A stretch of 64,000 nt of DNA, from positions 1-64,000 of the forward strand of contig JAJDXR010000062.1 of NCBI GenBank assembly GCA_022823165.1. Reading direction: 5' to 3'. Origin of the DNA: Anaerolineae bacterium. GTDB lineage: Bacteria > Chloroflexota > Anaerolineae > Aggregatilineales > Phototrophicaceae. Position numbers and translations under genes: made by a program. Positions 36,356-45,108 of the stretch are shown here, piece by piece (positions within the stretch are counted from its first letter, which is position 1; the number at the start of each line of letters is the position of its first letter). Below the pieces are notes generated by a model. It did not search any database and was not told where the DNA came from. It saw only the letters and a program-made list of their open reading frames with translations.

Positions 36356-37399
36356 TTAGAGGTCCAAGCGCATATGCCACAGGTCGCGCTTGATGGTGAA
36401 TTGGCAGGTCTTGAGCAGGTCGTTCACGATTGTGTCATCTCTGGGGTGCTCGAATACAATAGTCGAGCGGTCGAAGCGCGACACCAGCTTGTTGAGCAGA
36501 GCCTGCGCATAGGGCTGATGATCAATTGCGGGATCCGCGAAAAACCAGGCGCGGATATTGCCCAAGCCCAAGGCGCTCTCAACCCAGCACGATGCCAGAA
36601 TCGAGTCGGCATCGTCGCCCCGTATGATCATTTTATCAACACTGCTGAGGGCGAAAAGACCCCGCAACCGGCGCCAAAGCGACTGATTAAATGCTCCCCG
36701 ATGCACCGGCTTCAGCCAGCCCAAGCCGCCGCGGCTATTGGGGCGCGCGGCCTGCGCCAGGGCATATTCCGCCTGCCAGTCGCCTTGCCGCAGGCGGGCA
36801 ATCCGCAAGTCGCGCCCACTGGGTGGAGGCGCGCGCAAGTACCCGCTGCGGCGCCAAACTTGCCAGGCGCGCTCATAAATGAAACCGTGCTGTTGGTAAA
36901 GCCCCAAGGCAGCTTCGTTGCGGTAGTTCACCTGCAAAATTACGCGAGCCGCGCCCCGCCGGCGGACCATCTCCAGGCTCGCCCGTATCAGTTCATGCGC
37001 GATGCCCCGCCGCTGATAATCCGGGTGAACGCCGACGTTCGCCAGGATCCAGGTCTCGCCGAAGCCGGCCGGATAGCTGGCTGGATACACCGACACATTA
37101 CCAACCAGCTTGCCGTCCAGAACGTAGACAAAGCCCAGGCTGATGCCCAGCGCCAGTTCGTTCATACGGGCGACCAGCTTCAAGCCATAACCCAAACTGC
37201 TCAGATAACGCATCTCGCGAATGGCGGAGCGGCCGCTGCTGTCCATCGAATCGGCAAAGACCAACTCAATCAGGTCCGCCAGCGGACGGAGGTCGGTCCG
37301 CAGGTTAACCGGACGCAAGCCAGCCTGCGCGAATGCCGGCGCTGCAATCGGCCCCAGTGAAATTCGAGTCAACTTGGACTTCCTTGCGGCGGGATACAT
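36356..37399 (-). CDS. GNAT-family N-acetyltransferase
   Basis: This 347-residue protein has a GNAT acetyl-CoA-binding motif in the middle: ILANVGVHPDYQRRGIAHELI (V-x-P-x-x-Q/R-x-x-G-x-G/A), followed by VILQVNYRNEAALGLYQQHGF. The C-terminal half is longer than a plain GNAT and may hold a second, degenerate acetyltransferase fold. ATG 37399 is used rather than the TTG at 37411. The substrate is unknown. It is divergent from the formylglycine-enzyme-like gene. Confidence 0.72.
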   Translation of the reverse strand: MYPAARKSKLTRISLGPIAAPAFAQAGLRPVNLRTDLRPLADLIELVFADSMDSSGRSAIREMRYLSSLGYGLKLVARMNELALGISLGFVYVLDGKLVGNVSVYPASYPAGFGETWILANVGVHPDYQRRGIAHELIRASLEMVRRRGAARVILQVNYRNEAALGLYQQHGFIYERAWQVWRRSGYLRAPPPSGRDLRIARLRQGDWQAEYALAQAARPNSRGGLGWLKPVHRGAFNQSLWRRLRGLFALSSVDKMIIRGDDADSILASCWVESALGLGNIRAWFFADPAIDHQPYAQALLNKLVSRFDRSTIVFEHPRDDTIVNDLLKTCQFTIKRDLWHMRLDL

Positions 37400-37647
37400 C
37401 GCCACTGTCAACTTCCAACCGGATCGCGTCAGCGCCGGCGCATGTTGCAGGACGCCAACCGCTGGCTATCGACGGCATAAACTAAGCCTAAACTCTGCCA
37501 ATGCGGGTGTCAAGCGAGGTTGGGCTGATACAGCCCGTATGCGACGGCGAGCTGCCGTTTACCAAGATCGCCTTGTCGATTAGACTATAATTGTATAGAA
37601 CTGTGCAGCGCCATGGTGACTGGCGGAACGACCAAAGGAGAGCGTTA

Positions 37648-39060
37648 ATGTCCTATAGACCAATTGGCGGCAGGCGCAATCGCAGCGCCGCCTGGCAATG
37701 GGGACTAATTGGCTTTATTCCGGGTCTGCTTTGCGGCGTGATTGCGATGGCCGCTGTACTGTTTGAAGGCACCGTTCCTTCATACTTCCTGCCTACACCG
37801 GCGCCAGAGGTATATACGACCGTGGTTCATGTGGTGATGACCGCTACAGTCGACCCGAATCAACCCACAGTTACACCGCTGTCGCAGTTCATCGTGGTGA
37901 CGGCCACGCCCGAGAGCCAAGCCGTAACAGTCGCGCAGCCCACGCCGATACAAGCGGGACCCAATGAGATCGTTTCCGTTCAAGTGCAAGCCACGCCGGT
38001 CCCCACCGAGGTCCCGCCGCTGAGCCCAACCGAGCCGCCGCAGCAGGCGGATGCCATTCCCGAAGTGCTGATCTTGATTCGCAGCCTGACCGTAAGTATC
38101 CCGGGCGGCACGATCAGCATGGGTACAACGCCGGTCGAAGTAGCGGAAGCGGTCAACGAGTGCACGCGCGACGGCGGCACCTGTGAGGCGAGTTACGCTT
38201 TCGATTCCTACCCCGCGCATGATGTCTCGGTTGATTCCTTCCAAATGGAAATAACGGAAGTGACCTTCGACCAGTACGTTGCCTTTCTCAATGTGCGCGG
38301 GCCCGATACCCACGTGAACGGCTGCGCCGGCTTCCCCTGCATTCAAACGCAAAATGAAAGCCCGGACGCCCCCATCATCTTTGACGGCGCCAATTACAGC
38401 ATCGGCGTCGGTTTGCGACCGCACCCGGTATATGGCGTGACCTATTACGGCGCGTTGACATACTGCGAAGCTGTTGGCCGTCGCTTGCCCACCGAGGCGG
38501 AGTGGGAGCGGGCCGCGCGCGCGGATGACGGACGCATCTACCCCTGGGGCAACCGCTGGGACAACGCGCTGGCCAAGACCAATCGCCCCTTGGATACCCC
38601 GCCCGGCTCGTTCCCGGTGGGCAGCTATCCCAACGGCGCCAGCTTTTACGGCGCCTACGATATGGCCGGCAATGTAGCCGAGTGGGTCAGTGACTGGTAC
38701 AGCGAGCTCTATTATCAAGAACAGGCCGCGGCCGGCGTCGCGCTAAACCCCAAAGGACCAGTCGCCGGCCAGCAAAAGGTCCTGCGCGGCGGCTCCTGGA
38801 ATAGCGTGCCCTTCTTCAGCCGAACCGTGCATCGGCAAGCGGAAGACCCCAAAGGCTATCAGCGCTGGGTTGGGTTCCGCTGCGCGGCCGACCCGCCCAA
38901 CGCTGAACTGATCGGCGGCGCTGACTTGAACCCGGCCACTCTGGGCGCCGATGTGCCGCCGCCGCCAACTGCGGGGGATTCCAGCGCCCAGCCGACGCAG
39001 CCGCCCCCGCCGGAAGCCGGGCGAACGGACGACAGCAATACATCAAGTTCCGCCGGCTAG
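37648..39060 (+). CDS. Membrane-anchored formylglycine-generating-enzyme-family protein
   Basis: This 470-residue protein has one N-terminal transmembrane helix, a long Pro/Thr/Val-rich extracytoplasmic linker, and from about residue 155 an FGE/SUMF1 domain. Family landmarks are IPGGTISMGT, HDVSVDSFQMEITEVTFDQY, GRRLPTEAEWERAAR, YPWGN and YDMAGNVAEWVSDWY, ending in RGGSWN and VGFRCA. In true FGE two cysteines near the end activate sulfatase Cys/Ser. Here the C-terminal segment lacks an obvious pair, so it may be a carbohydrate- or protein-binding relative. ATG 37648 follows AAAGGAGAG. No sulfatase gene is near. Confidence 0.8.
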   Translation: MSYRPIGGRRNRSAAWQWGLIGFIPGLLCGVIAMAAVLFEGTVPSYFLPTPAPEVYTTVVHVVMTATVDPNQPTVTPLSQFIVVTATPESQAVTVAQPTPIQAGPNEIVSVQVQATPVPTEVPPLSPTEPPQQADAIPEVLILIRSLTVSIPGGTISMGTTPVEVAEAVNECTRDGGTCEASYAFDSYPAHDVSVDSFQMEITEVTFDQYVAFLNVRGPDTHVNGCAGFPCIQTQNESPDAPIIFDGANYSIGVGLRPHPVYGVTYYGALTYCEAVGRRLPTEAEWERAARADDGRIYPWGNRWDNALAKTNRPLDTPPGSFPVGSYPNGASFYGAYDMAGNVAEWVSDWYSELYYQEQAAAGVALNPKGPVAGQQKVLRGGSWNSVPFFSRTVHRQAEDPKGYQRWVGFRCAADPPNAELIGGADLNPATLGADVPPPPTAGDSSAQPTQPPPPEAGRTDDSNTSSSAG

Positions 39061-39081
39061 ATCGACGCAAGGAGCTGAGCA

Positions 39082-39217
39082 ATGGACGGCGAATTTGTCC
39101 TGGTAATCGGCTCGGCAGTGCTCGAGCGCCCGCGCGGCTTCATTAACTCTGGAGAGCGAAGCTACCGTGCTGCAATCGCTTAATACCAACAAGCTCTATG
39201 ACGAGCTGGGCGCTTGA
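39082..39217 (+). pseudogene. Remnant of a PfkB-type kinase-like gene with internal deletion
   Basis: An AGGAG site precedes ATG 39082, which opens MDGEFVLVIGSAVLERPRG, similar to the first strand of PfkB-family sugar kinases (VLVIGSA). After a junction near 39125-39134 a different frame reads AASLTLESEATVLQSLNTNK and ends at TGA 39217, like a kinase C-terminus. About 15 codons of head and 27 of tail remain, out of phase, so the middle (roughly 270 codons) seems deleted. The tail overlaps the end of the convergent glycosylase gene. The family assignment is by eye. Confidence 0.45.
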
Positions 39218-40158
39218 CGCAGCCTCGCCTTCGGCCTTGAATCGAGACCGGGCGGCCCTCGATGGTCTAAGGCCGGGTAATGATCCAGCACCCAGCGCAG
39301 CAAGGTAAAATGCCCGGCCATGCCGGCCTGTTTGCCGTATCGACTGAGCGTTTCAGTAACCTGGGCTGCGCTCTTTTGCCCGGCTCCGTCATGAAAGTAG
39401 TGGCGCGCCGCCGCCTGCAAAGCGACATCATTGTGGCTGACATAAGGGTAGCGGCCCAGCGCGCGCCCGATCACATTGCTCGCCGTCCAATGCCCCACGC
39501 CCTTGATAGCTAACAGCTGCTCATAGGCTTTTTTCGGCGGCAGGCAGCGGATGCCTTCGATATCCAGTTCGCCGCGGTCCGCAGCATCCGCAATCGCGAT
39601 TATGAGATCGATTCGTTTGTTGGTAATCTTCAGGGGCTTTAGCTCCGCTTGGGAGGCGCGCGCCAGCCGGGCGGGCGTCGGGAAGTCATATATTGCCGTC
39701 TGCCCCGCCCGCGCGCAGGTCCCGGTGAGCCGCAGCAGCTCGCGCTGTGAGCGCAAAGCCGATTTCCAGGTGATATGCTGCTCAATGATCAGCGTAACCA
39801 GCGCCTCAAAGACCGTCTCGCTACAGAAAATAGGCAGGCCTACCAGCGGTTCAACCACCGACCACAGGTCGGGGTCGCGCTTTGCGAATTCGTAGAATGC
39901 TGTCAGGTCCCGGTCCAGCCCCAGCCAGCGCCGCGAGGCCCGCTCGATTCGGTCGACATTGTCCGCGGTTAGCGACTCGCCGCGGACAATGATGGCATCG
40001 GCAGACTCATGGTATGAGAGCAACTGCCCCTCGGTAAAGCGCCACAGCGTGTCGCCATGGACAATCAGGCGCGCCGGACAAGCGATGCGCCGCAGAAATT
40101 CGAGCAGCAAGTCAAAGCGATAGGCCTGCGCGGGCAGCGGCAGACAAAGTTCCGTCAT
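39196..40158 (-). CDS. AlkA-like DNA-3-methyladenine glycosylase (HhH-GPD)
   Basis: This 320-residue base-excision repair enzyme has an N-terminal AlkA-like beta domain (about 1-115). The HhH-GPD domain follows: EALVTLIIEQHITWKSA, then the helix-hairpin-helix LLAIKGVGHWTASNVIGRALG and the catalytic Asp in YVSHNDVALQAA. It removes alkylated purines. Its start overlaps the end of the CNNM/CorC-type gene by 4 bp (ATGA), so translation is coupled. The C-terminal tail of about 25 residues (Arg/Pro/Ser-rich) reaches into the neighbouring kinase remnant and may be an extension acquired by loss of the original stop. Confidence 0.85.
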   Translation of the reverse strand: MTELCLPLPAQAYRFDLLLEFLRRIACPARLIVHGDTLWRFTEGQLLSYHESADAIIVRGESLTADNVDRIERASRRWLGLDRDLTAFYEFAKRDPDLWSVVEPLVGLPIFCSETVFEALVTLIIEQHITWKSALRSQRELLRLTGTCARAGQTAIYDFPTPARLARASQAELKPLKITNKRIDLIIAIADAADRGELDIEGIRCLPPKKAYEQLLAIKGVGHWTASNVIGRALGRYPYVSHNDVALQAAARHYFHDGAGQKSAAQVTETLSRYGKQAGMAGHFTLLRWVLDHYPALDHRGPPGLDSRPKARLRQAPSSS

Positions 40159-41315
40159 TCGGCCCGGCCGGACTCGGGCGATTCAGGAGCGCCCGCGGCG
40201 GCGTCCGGTGGGCTATCCAGCCGCGGCGAAACTTGACTTTGGTAGCGGCGGCGCGCCAACTCGCGCAGGTCGGGAACCGGATCCGACTCATCCTGGATCT
40301 CGATGCCGAGCAAGGTCTCAACCGCATCTTCCATGGTAATCAAGCCGGCTGTGCCGCCGTATTCGTCGATCACCAGGAAAATGTGATCCTGTTTGGCTAT
40401 GAAGTCGTCCAGCGCGTCCGCCACAGAATTGGTCTCCGGCACCACCTCCAGGCGCCGCGCGATATCGCGCAGCTTGAGCTCGTGCTCGTCCGCCGCCGCG
40501 CGCTTGTAAAGCTCGTGCCGCAGCACGTAGCCTTTGATGTCGTCGGCGGACTCGCCGTAAAGCGGTATGCGCGAAAACGGCAGGATGGCATGCGAGCGCA
40601 TGACGTCGCCGATCGTCTCGTCTTCCTGCAGCGTCACCATCACCGTGCGCGGCGTCATGATGGTTTCCACTTGCACGTCAGCCAATTGCAGCAAGTTGGC
40701 CACCACTCGATTCTCGCGTTCCTTGATGCCGCCCTCTTCGGCGCTGATGCGCGCCATCACCTGCAATTCAGAGCGGGTCACCGTCGGCGCCTCTTCGCTA
40801 GGACGCAGGGAGCGCGTCACAAATTCGGAAGCGAAAACAGCCGGCTTAAGCGCCACCAGCAGCACGCGCAGCGAATAGGCGGTGAAGGGCGTCAGCGGCT
40901 TGGCGTAGACCGCGCCCAGCGTCTTGGGGATGATTTCAGAAAAGACCAGAATCATCAGAGTCAGCACGGCCGAAATGATGCCGAAGAATTCGCTGCCGAA
41001 AATAGCAGTGGCTTCAGCGCCGGCGCCGGCGGCGCCGACCGTGTGCGCGATAGTATTGAGCGTCAAAATAGCCGAGATGGGATGCTCGACATTCTGGCGC
41101 AAGCCTTGCATGATTGCGCCGGCTTTGCTGCCCTGCTGCACCAGCAGCTCGATATGCGACACCGGCGTGGACAGCATGGCCGCTTCCCACACCGAGCACA
41201 GGAAGGATACGCCCAGCGCGATGACCACGTAGAAAATCAGCGCGCCCCATTCGCCCGCGCCCTGCGCGCCGGTTGTGACCGCTAGCAATGGTATGAAACC
41301 CGGGATGCTATCCAT
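40155..41315 (-). CDS. CNNM/CorC-type membrane protein with CBS domains
   Basis: This 386-residue protein carries an N-terminal DUF21 membrane domain with three or four helices, including the conserved segment [19 protein letters not shown]. Two CBS domains follow, from about residue 210 to 330 ([21 protein letters not shown] and [29 protein letters not shown]-like). It belongs to the YfjD/HlyC/CorC family involved in magnesium or cobalt transport and resistance. The usual C-terminal CorC_HlyC domain is missing and is replaced by a short Pro/Ala-rich tail. The stop overlaps the start of the glycosylase gene. Confidence 0.87.
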   Translation of the reverse strand: [386 protein letters not shown]

Positions 41316-41417
41316 GTCTTCCGTTAACGGGCGGATGGCGCTGAATCAGCGCAAGCAGGCGTTACCTTGTGTAAAGCATAGCAATCAAGCGTGATGCGCA
41401 CAAGTAAGTAATCTGCT

Positions 41418-41552
41418 GGGGAGTGGCTAACATGGTGGATATTTCCTGAATGCCGAGCGTGGCACAGGTTAATTCACCACAGAGTCACAGAGGGCACAGA
41501 GTTTTTTCTTTGGGTTGAAGAGAAACCGCATCCACTACAATAGACACTCCCA
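41418..41552. repeat. MITE-like repeat, copy 2 (intact)
   Basis: An approximately 135-bp non-coding element begins GGGGAGTGGCTAAC and ends AGACACTCCC, so its ends are inverted repeats (GGGAGTG/CACTCCC). The core contains repeated CACAGAG units and a TTTTTTCTTTGGGTT stretch. It matches copy 1 base by base over most of its length. It fills most of the 273-bp gap between the CorC-type gene and the EamA gene; both flanking genes are on the minus strand. Confidence 0.68.
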
Positions 41553-41588
41553 TCCGTTGTCCGATACCACAGAGACAGCGGTCTCGAT

Positions 41589-42434
41589 TTACGCTAGCAG
41601 CAAGATGCCGGCAAATGTCAAAACGATGCCAACGGCTTTGGCCATGCTCCAGGATTGACTGAACATAGCCAAGCCCGCCAGGAACAAGATGATGATGCGG
41701 GAATTATCAATAGCGATGGCATAAGCCAGGTTGGGCGATTTGGCATAGGCAATAAACAGCGCGGCATTGCCCAGGACGGCGCAGAAGATAACCGCCGCTA
41801 TCAGATGACTGTGCTCGAACTTGACCCTAAGCGACGACTTCTCCCCGATGGCGGCAAACAGGAAACTGATTCCAGCGACCAGCAGGACCACGATCAACGA
41901 TACCTCGCCGCTGACGCCGTCATCGTTGGCGAAGCGGACGAATATCGAAACCAGCGCGAAAGCCAGGCCGCCCAGCAGCGACCAGCTCAGCCAGGCAATT
42001 CTGACCTCTTTCACGCTGAGGCGCCAGGCGCCCGACACCGCCAGAACGCCCGAGATAATCAATACCATCCCCGCCAGGCGCAAAGGCTCAAACGTTGCGT
42101 CGAGCAAAAGCAGCGAGTATAGGTAGGTAATGAGCAGACGCCAGGACATCACCGCTTCAACATAGCCGATATTGCCTTGAAGCCGGATCGCCCGGTTATA
42201 GGCGTAATTCCCCGCCATGCTGCTGATGCCGGACAAAATCAGCGGTACGATGTTGCGGGCGATCGCGTCGAAATGCGCCGGCCGCAAAAACAAGACCGCC
42301 AAAGTCACCGTGGCGCCGAGCCAGGCCCAGGTCATAAAGGTGTTGATCGGATAATGTTTCTGCAACCGTTGGAATACCAGCGCCTGCGCGGACAAGCCAA
42401 AAGCCGACGCCACCGCGGCCGTGAACCAGTCCAC
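41589..42434 (-). CDS. EamA/DMT-family transporter
   Basis: This 281-residue membrane protein has about ten hydrophobic helices arranged as two EamA repeats, with the family feel of VSIFVRFANDDG and NAALFIAYAKSPNLAYAIAIDNS. The probable start is GTG at 42434 (VDWFTAAVASAFGLSAQ), which overlaps the Nudix stop by one base (TAGTG) and so is coupled; a longer frame to 42533 would overlap the Nudix gene. It is likely an exporter of metabolites or amino acids, but the substrate is not inferable. Confidence 0.8.
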   Translation of the reverse strand: MDWFTAAVASAFGLSAQALVFQRLQKHYPINTFMTWAWLGATVTLAVLFLRPAHFDAIARNIVPLILSGISSMAGNYAYNRAIRLQGNIGYVEAVMSWRLLITYLYSLLLLDATFEPLRLAGMVLIISGVLAVSGAWRLSVKEVRIAWLSWSLLGGLAFALVSIFVRFANDDGVSGEVSLIVVLLVAGISFLFAAIGEKSSLRVKFEHSHLIAAVIFCAVLGNAALFIAYAKSPNLAYAIAIDNSRIIILFLAGLAMFSQSWSMAKAVGIVLTFAGILLLA

Positions 42435-43099
42435 TACGATTTCGCCGCCGCCATGGCAGGCAGCGCGCCCGGCGGCAAGACGCGTCGCAAACGGCCCTCG
42501 AATTCGCTCAGCATGATGGCGGTAGCGCCCCACACTTTCTGGTCTCGCACGGCGTAATAGGGTACGCGCGCCTCAAGGCCGCGGATTCGGCGCTGTTCGA
42601 CGTGCTTGTACTCCGGCCTAAGCAGCTCGTCCAAGCCAAAGCAAAACACCTCGGCGACCTCGGCTGGATTGGGGCTAAAGACCGGCAAGCCCTCGATGCG
42701 CGCCACCGTTGGGAATACCTCATAATGCGAAGTGGGGATGTAAATGCTTGGCAGCTCGCCAAGTATCTGCAGGCTGTCGCTGTGGATGCCGATTTCTTCG
42801 TAAGTCTCGCGCAGCGCGGCGCCAGTCAGGCTAGCGTCGCCCGGGTCTTGCCGACCGCCGGGAAAGCTCACTTGCCCGCTGTGCCCGCGCAGTTCAGCAT
42901 TACGCAAGGTCAACACCAGCTTGAGGCGCTGCCGCTCGTCGGCGAAGATCAAGATCATGACGGCCGCGAGCGCTGGTGGACTATCTCGATTTTGCCAGCC
43001 GCGCGGCGCCGGCGTCATAGGCTGCCGAGCCTTGGCTGAGTCAAAGCCGCGCAACTCCAGCGCCGCTTTTATATGATCAAAATTGACCAGTCCAGTCAT
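42434..43099 (-). CDS. NudL-type Nudix hydrolase (probable CoA pyrophosphatase)
   Basis: This 221-residue protein contains the Nudix box GGRQDPGDASLTGAALRETYEEIG (about residues 80-103; described in part), with Asp in place of the first Glu, as is common in NudL-type CoA diphosphatases. LRGHSGQVSFPGG before the box is the UPF0035 signature of that subgroup. It hydrolyses CoA and its derivatives to phosphopantetheine and 3',5'-ADP. ATG 43099 (MTGLVNFDHIKAAL) is chosen; the long upstream frame has no family similarity. Confidence 0.85.
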   Translation of the reverse strand: MTGLVNFDHIKAALELRGFDSAKARQPMTPAPRGWQNRDSPPALAAVMILIFADERQRLKLVLTLRNAELRGHSGQVSFPGGRQDPGDASLTGAALRETYEEIGIHSDSLQILGELPSIYIPTSHYEVFPTVARIEGLPVFSPNPAEVAEVFCFGLDELLRPEYKHVEQRRIRGLEARVPYYAVRDQKVWGATAIMLSEFEGRLRRVLPPGALPAMAAAKS

Positions 43100-43334
43100 A
43101 GCCCGAATCCATACACCAGCCTTTTGTCGCGTGATAGGCGCCTGCCAGCCGGCAGAGCAGGCCGAGCGACAAGCTGGCTCCTGGCGCGCAATCGCCGCGA
43201 GCATCTTATCAGTTACCAGCAAATTTACGAGAGAAAGGCGGTCGTCGGAGGCTTGCCTACGTTCGACGCCAGCAAACGCGCGAGGCGGCTTGAGGTCAGG
43301 CAGATCCGCCACGCGGGTTCGGCGCTGTCCGCAT

Positions 43335-43592
43335 CTAGTTCGCGCTGTACCAAGCCCGGCGTTTTCGCAGCGATACGCCCGCTTCAGCGCCGCTGCGGCG
43401 CGCAGTTCGCACTCGCCCGCGTGAGTCGATGTGAACCTGTCCGGCCTTCTGCAAACGCTCAAACTCTTCCGGCGTTATGGCAGGCGCCGGCTCTCCGCCG
43501 AGGCGCTCCAGGCGATCATCCATATCTCCGGTCGAAGGTCCGTTTGGGTTATCGTCAAAGTCTTCGTTGCTGTTTCTCTTTTCGTCGCTCAT
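43335..43592 (-). CDS. Small charged protein of unknown function
   Basis: This 85-residue open frame has a good ribosome-binding site (GAGGTAGGGC) directly before its ATG. The N-terminal 40 residues are acidic and polar (SDEKRNSNEDFDDNPNGP), and the C-terminal half is basic (VRTARRSGAEAGVSLRKRR). The middle segment TPEEFERLQKAGQVHIDSRGR is the part most likely to fold. No family is recognised. It is separated from the Nudix gene by 235 bp on the same strand. Confidence 0.5.
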   Translation of the reverse strand: MSDEKRNSNEDFDDNPNGPSTGDMDDRLERLGGEPAPAITPEEFERLQKAGQVHIDSRGRVRTARRSGAEAGVSLRKRRAWYSAN

Positions 43593-43911
43593 GCCCTACC
43601 TCTGTCGTGACGCTGAAATGCTATTCATCGCTGCATCGACGGTGATTTGCGGCGCTCGCGCCTTCAATTCATAGTGTAGACGAAAGTCGCTGCATTTGCC
43701 AACTTGAATTCGGCGCGCGGATTCACCAATTTACGCATCCGCCGTCACCCAGTGAGTTGCCCTTCCCTGCGCCCGACGCATGCTTCCGCGCAGCTTGCTT
43801 ACCTACTCATACGCGGCAACCGCGAAAAGGTCGTAGCGCGGCGAACTCGTACCGACCCCAAAACGCTGCTTGCCAAATGCTGACGACTGCTGTCCGCCAA
43901 GTATCCGAAGT
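43593..43911. other. Intergenic region with nothing recognised
   Basis: This 319-bp stretch lies between the small-protein start and the stop of the DUF5996-like gene. Open frames crossing it are antisense or out-of-frame shadows of the neighbour. No repeat, hairpin with a U-tract or RNA motif was seen. Confidence 0.5.
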
Positions 43912-44718
43912 TTAGCGCCTTTCAAGCGGACGGGACGATTGCCATTGCCGCGTAGCCGCGCGCTGAAACTCAAGCAGCCTGGACTCCAGGACGCCATCAA
44001 GGTCCTCAGCTGCCCGCAGGTCGTCATAAGCGAGGTATAAACCGGTATAGCCTTCAGTGATGGCCTGCGCCGGCGCAGCTGCCTCCACCTGAATATAGCC
44101 GGCGGCTCTCGACCAGGCATAGGCATAAATGTAGGGCCGTTCCAGCCCAGCGCTGAAGGGCGCGAATCCGTAACTTATGTGCGGATCGCTGTGTTCGTCG
44201 GACCCGCCCTCCGGAAAGTATATGAACCCCATGTCGAAATGATGAGGCCAAAGCGCAATCGGCGTCATGGCGCCGCCTAATTTTGCGCGAAAACGCGCCA
44301 GCGCGGTGTACAGACGGTCAAGCGCTACCAAGTAATCCCGCGCCAGCGCCGCGTCAAATTCCAAGGCGCCGCCTATACTGATGCGCTTCATCGAGGGCGA
44401 AATCGAGTATCCGTGGTCTTGGAAAAGCCCGATCAGCGCGCGAGCCAGCGAGACCTGCGAGTGCCCTTGAGCGCTCAGGGTGAAGACTGTCGCGCCGCCG
44501 CGCGAATACTTCAACTGCAGCGCAGACAGGTCGAATTCCAGGTCCCCGCCGCCGCGCATGGTCGAGGTTGAGAACCCGCTCTTGCTAAGTAAGAGGCTGA
44601 AGTGCAGATCGTTGGGCTGCGGATCTATACAGGCGACGCGAATAGCGCCCAGGATATTGGCGATCTGGTGCAAAGCATCTCGCGTAGTATCCCAGTTCTC
44701 CAAGCCAGGTAATTTCAT
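43912..44718 (-). CDS. DUF5996-like protein
   Basis: This 268-residue protein resembles DUF5996 members in its order of segments: LPGLENWDTTRDALHQIANILG at the start, a beta-rich central part (LHFSLLLSKSGFSTSTM, LEFDLSALQLKY), then a helix with RDYLVALDRLYTALARFRAKLGG and the C-terminal ALWPHHFDMGFIYFPEGG block. The family has no known function; a metal- or ligand-binding role for the HHFD and HSDPH segments is only a guess. It is a single gene with MITE copy 3 upstream. Confidence 0.65.
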   Translation of the reverse strand: MKLPGLENWDTTRDALHQIANILGAIRVACIDPQPNDLHFSLLLSKSGFSTSTMRGGGDLEFDLSALQLKYSRGGATVFTLSAQGHSQVSLARALIGLFQDHGYSISPSMKRISIGGALEFDAALARDYLVALDRLYTALARFRAKLGGAMTPIALWPHHFDMGFIYFPEGGSDEHSDPHISYGFAPFSAGLERPYIYAYAWSRAAGYIQVEAAAPAQAITEGYTGLYLAYDDLRAAEDLDGVLESRLLEFQRAATRQWQSSRPLERR

Positions 44719-44779
44719 GTCCTTGCCTTCCGCTGCTCTTGGCGCCTCTGCTTATTGGGCGGGACGACAATCATGAATC

Positions 44780-44915
44780 AGGGGAGTGGTTAATTTCGCG
44801 GACTTGATAACTCCGCCAAGTGAACAAGAAAACTCTGTGCCCTCTGTGTCCTCTGTGGCAAAAAATCTGTGCCGTGTTCACTAAGGGAATATATCCACGA
44901 TATTCACCACTCCCT
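44780..44915. repeat. MITE-like repeat, copy 3 (opposite orientation)
   Basis: This is bounded by near-perfect terminal inverted repeats: AATCAGGGGAGTGGTTAA begins at 44777 and TTCACCACTCCCTGAATC ends at 44920. The reverse complement contains GGCACAGA, TTTTTT, CCACAGAGGACACAGAG and GGGCACAGAG in the order of copy 2, with its own sequence at the far end. It is about 140 bp and non-coding, and lies in the 390-bp divergent gap before the aminotransferase gene. The remainder, 44921-45108, should hold the aminotransferase promoter, but no convincing hexamer pair was found. Confidence 0.65.
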
Positions 44916-45108
44916 GAATCAGAACCAAGATTGTCCTGATACTTCATACACTCTGCGCTAATCCGCCGCGACAATAAAGTCTCATAGCAGGTATCCCTGT
45001 ACACTGTGTAGCAAAAAAGAGGATACACTTGATGATAGCTGTGTGATGACCGCGCCAGCAATCAATGCTATAAAGTGGGTGATTATCAGATCGCAGGAGA
45101 TCCATTTG

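Noticed and set aside
41418..44915. CRISPR-like array from the CACAGAG repeats
   Set aside because: Repeat units are short and irregular, have no spacer regularity and no cas genes lie nearby.
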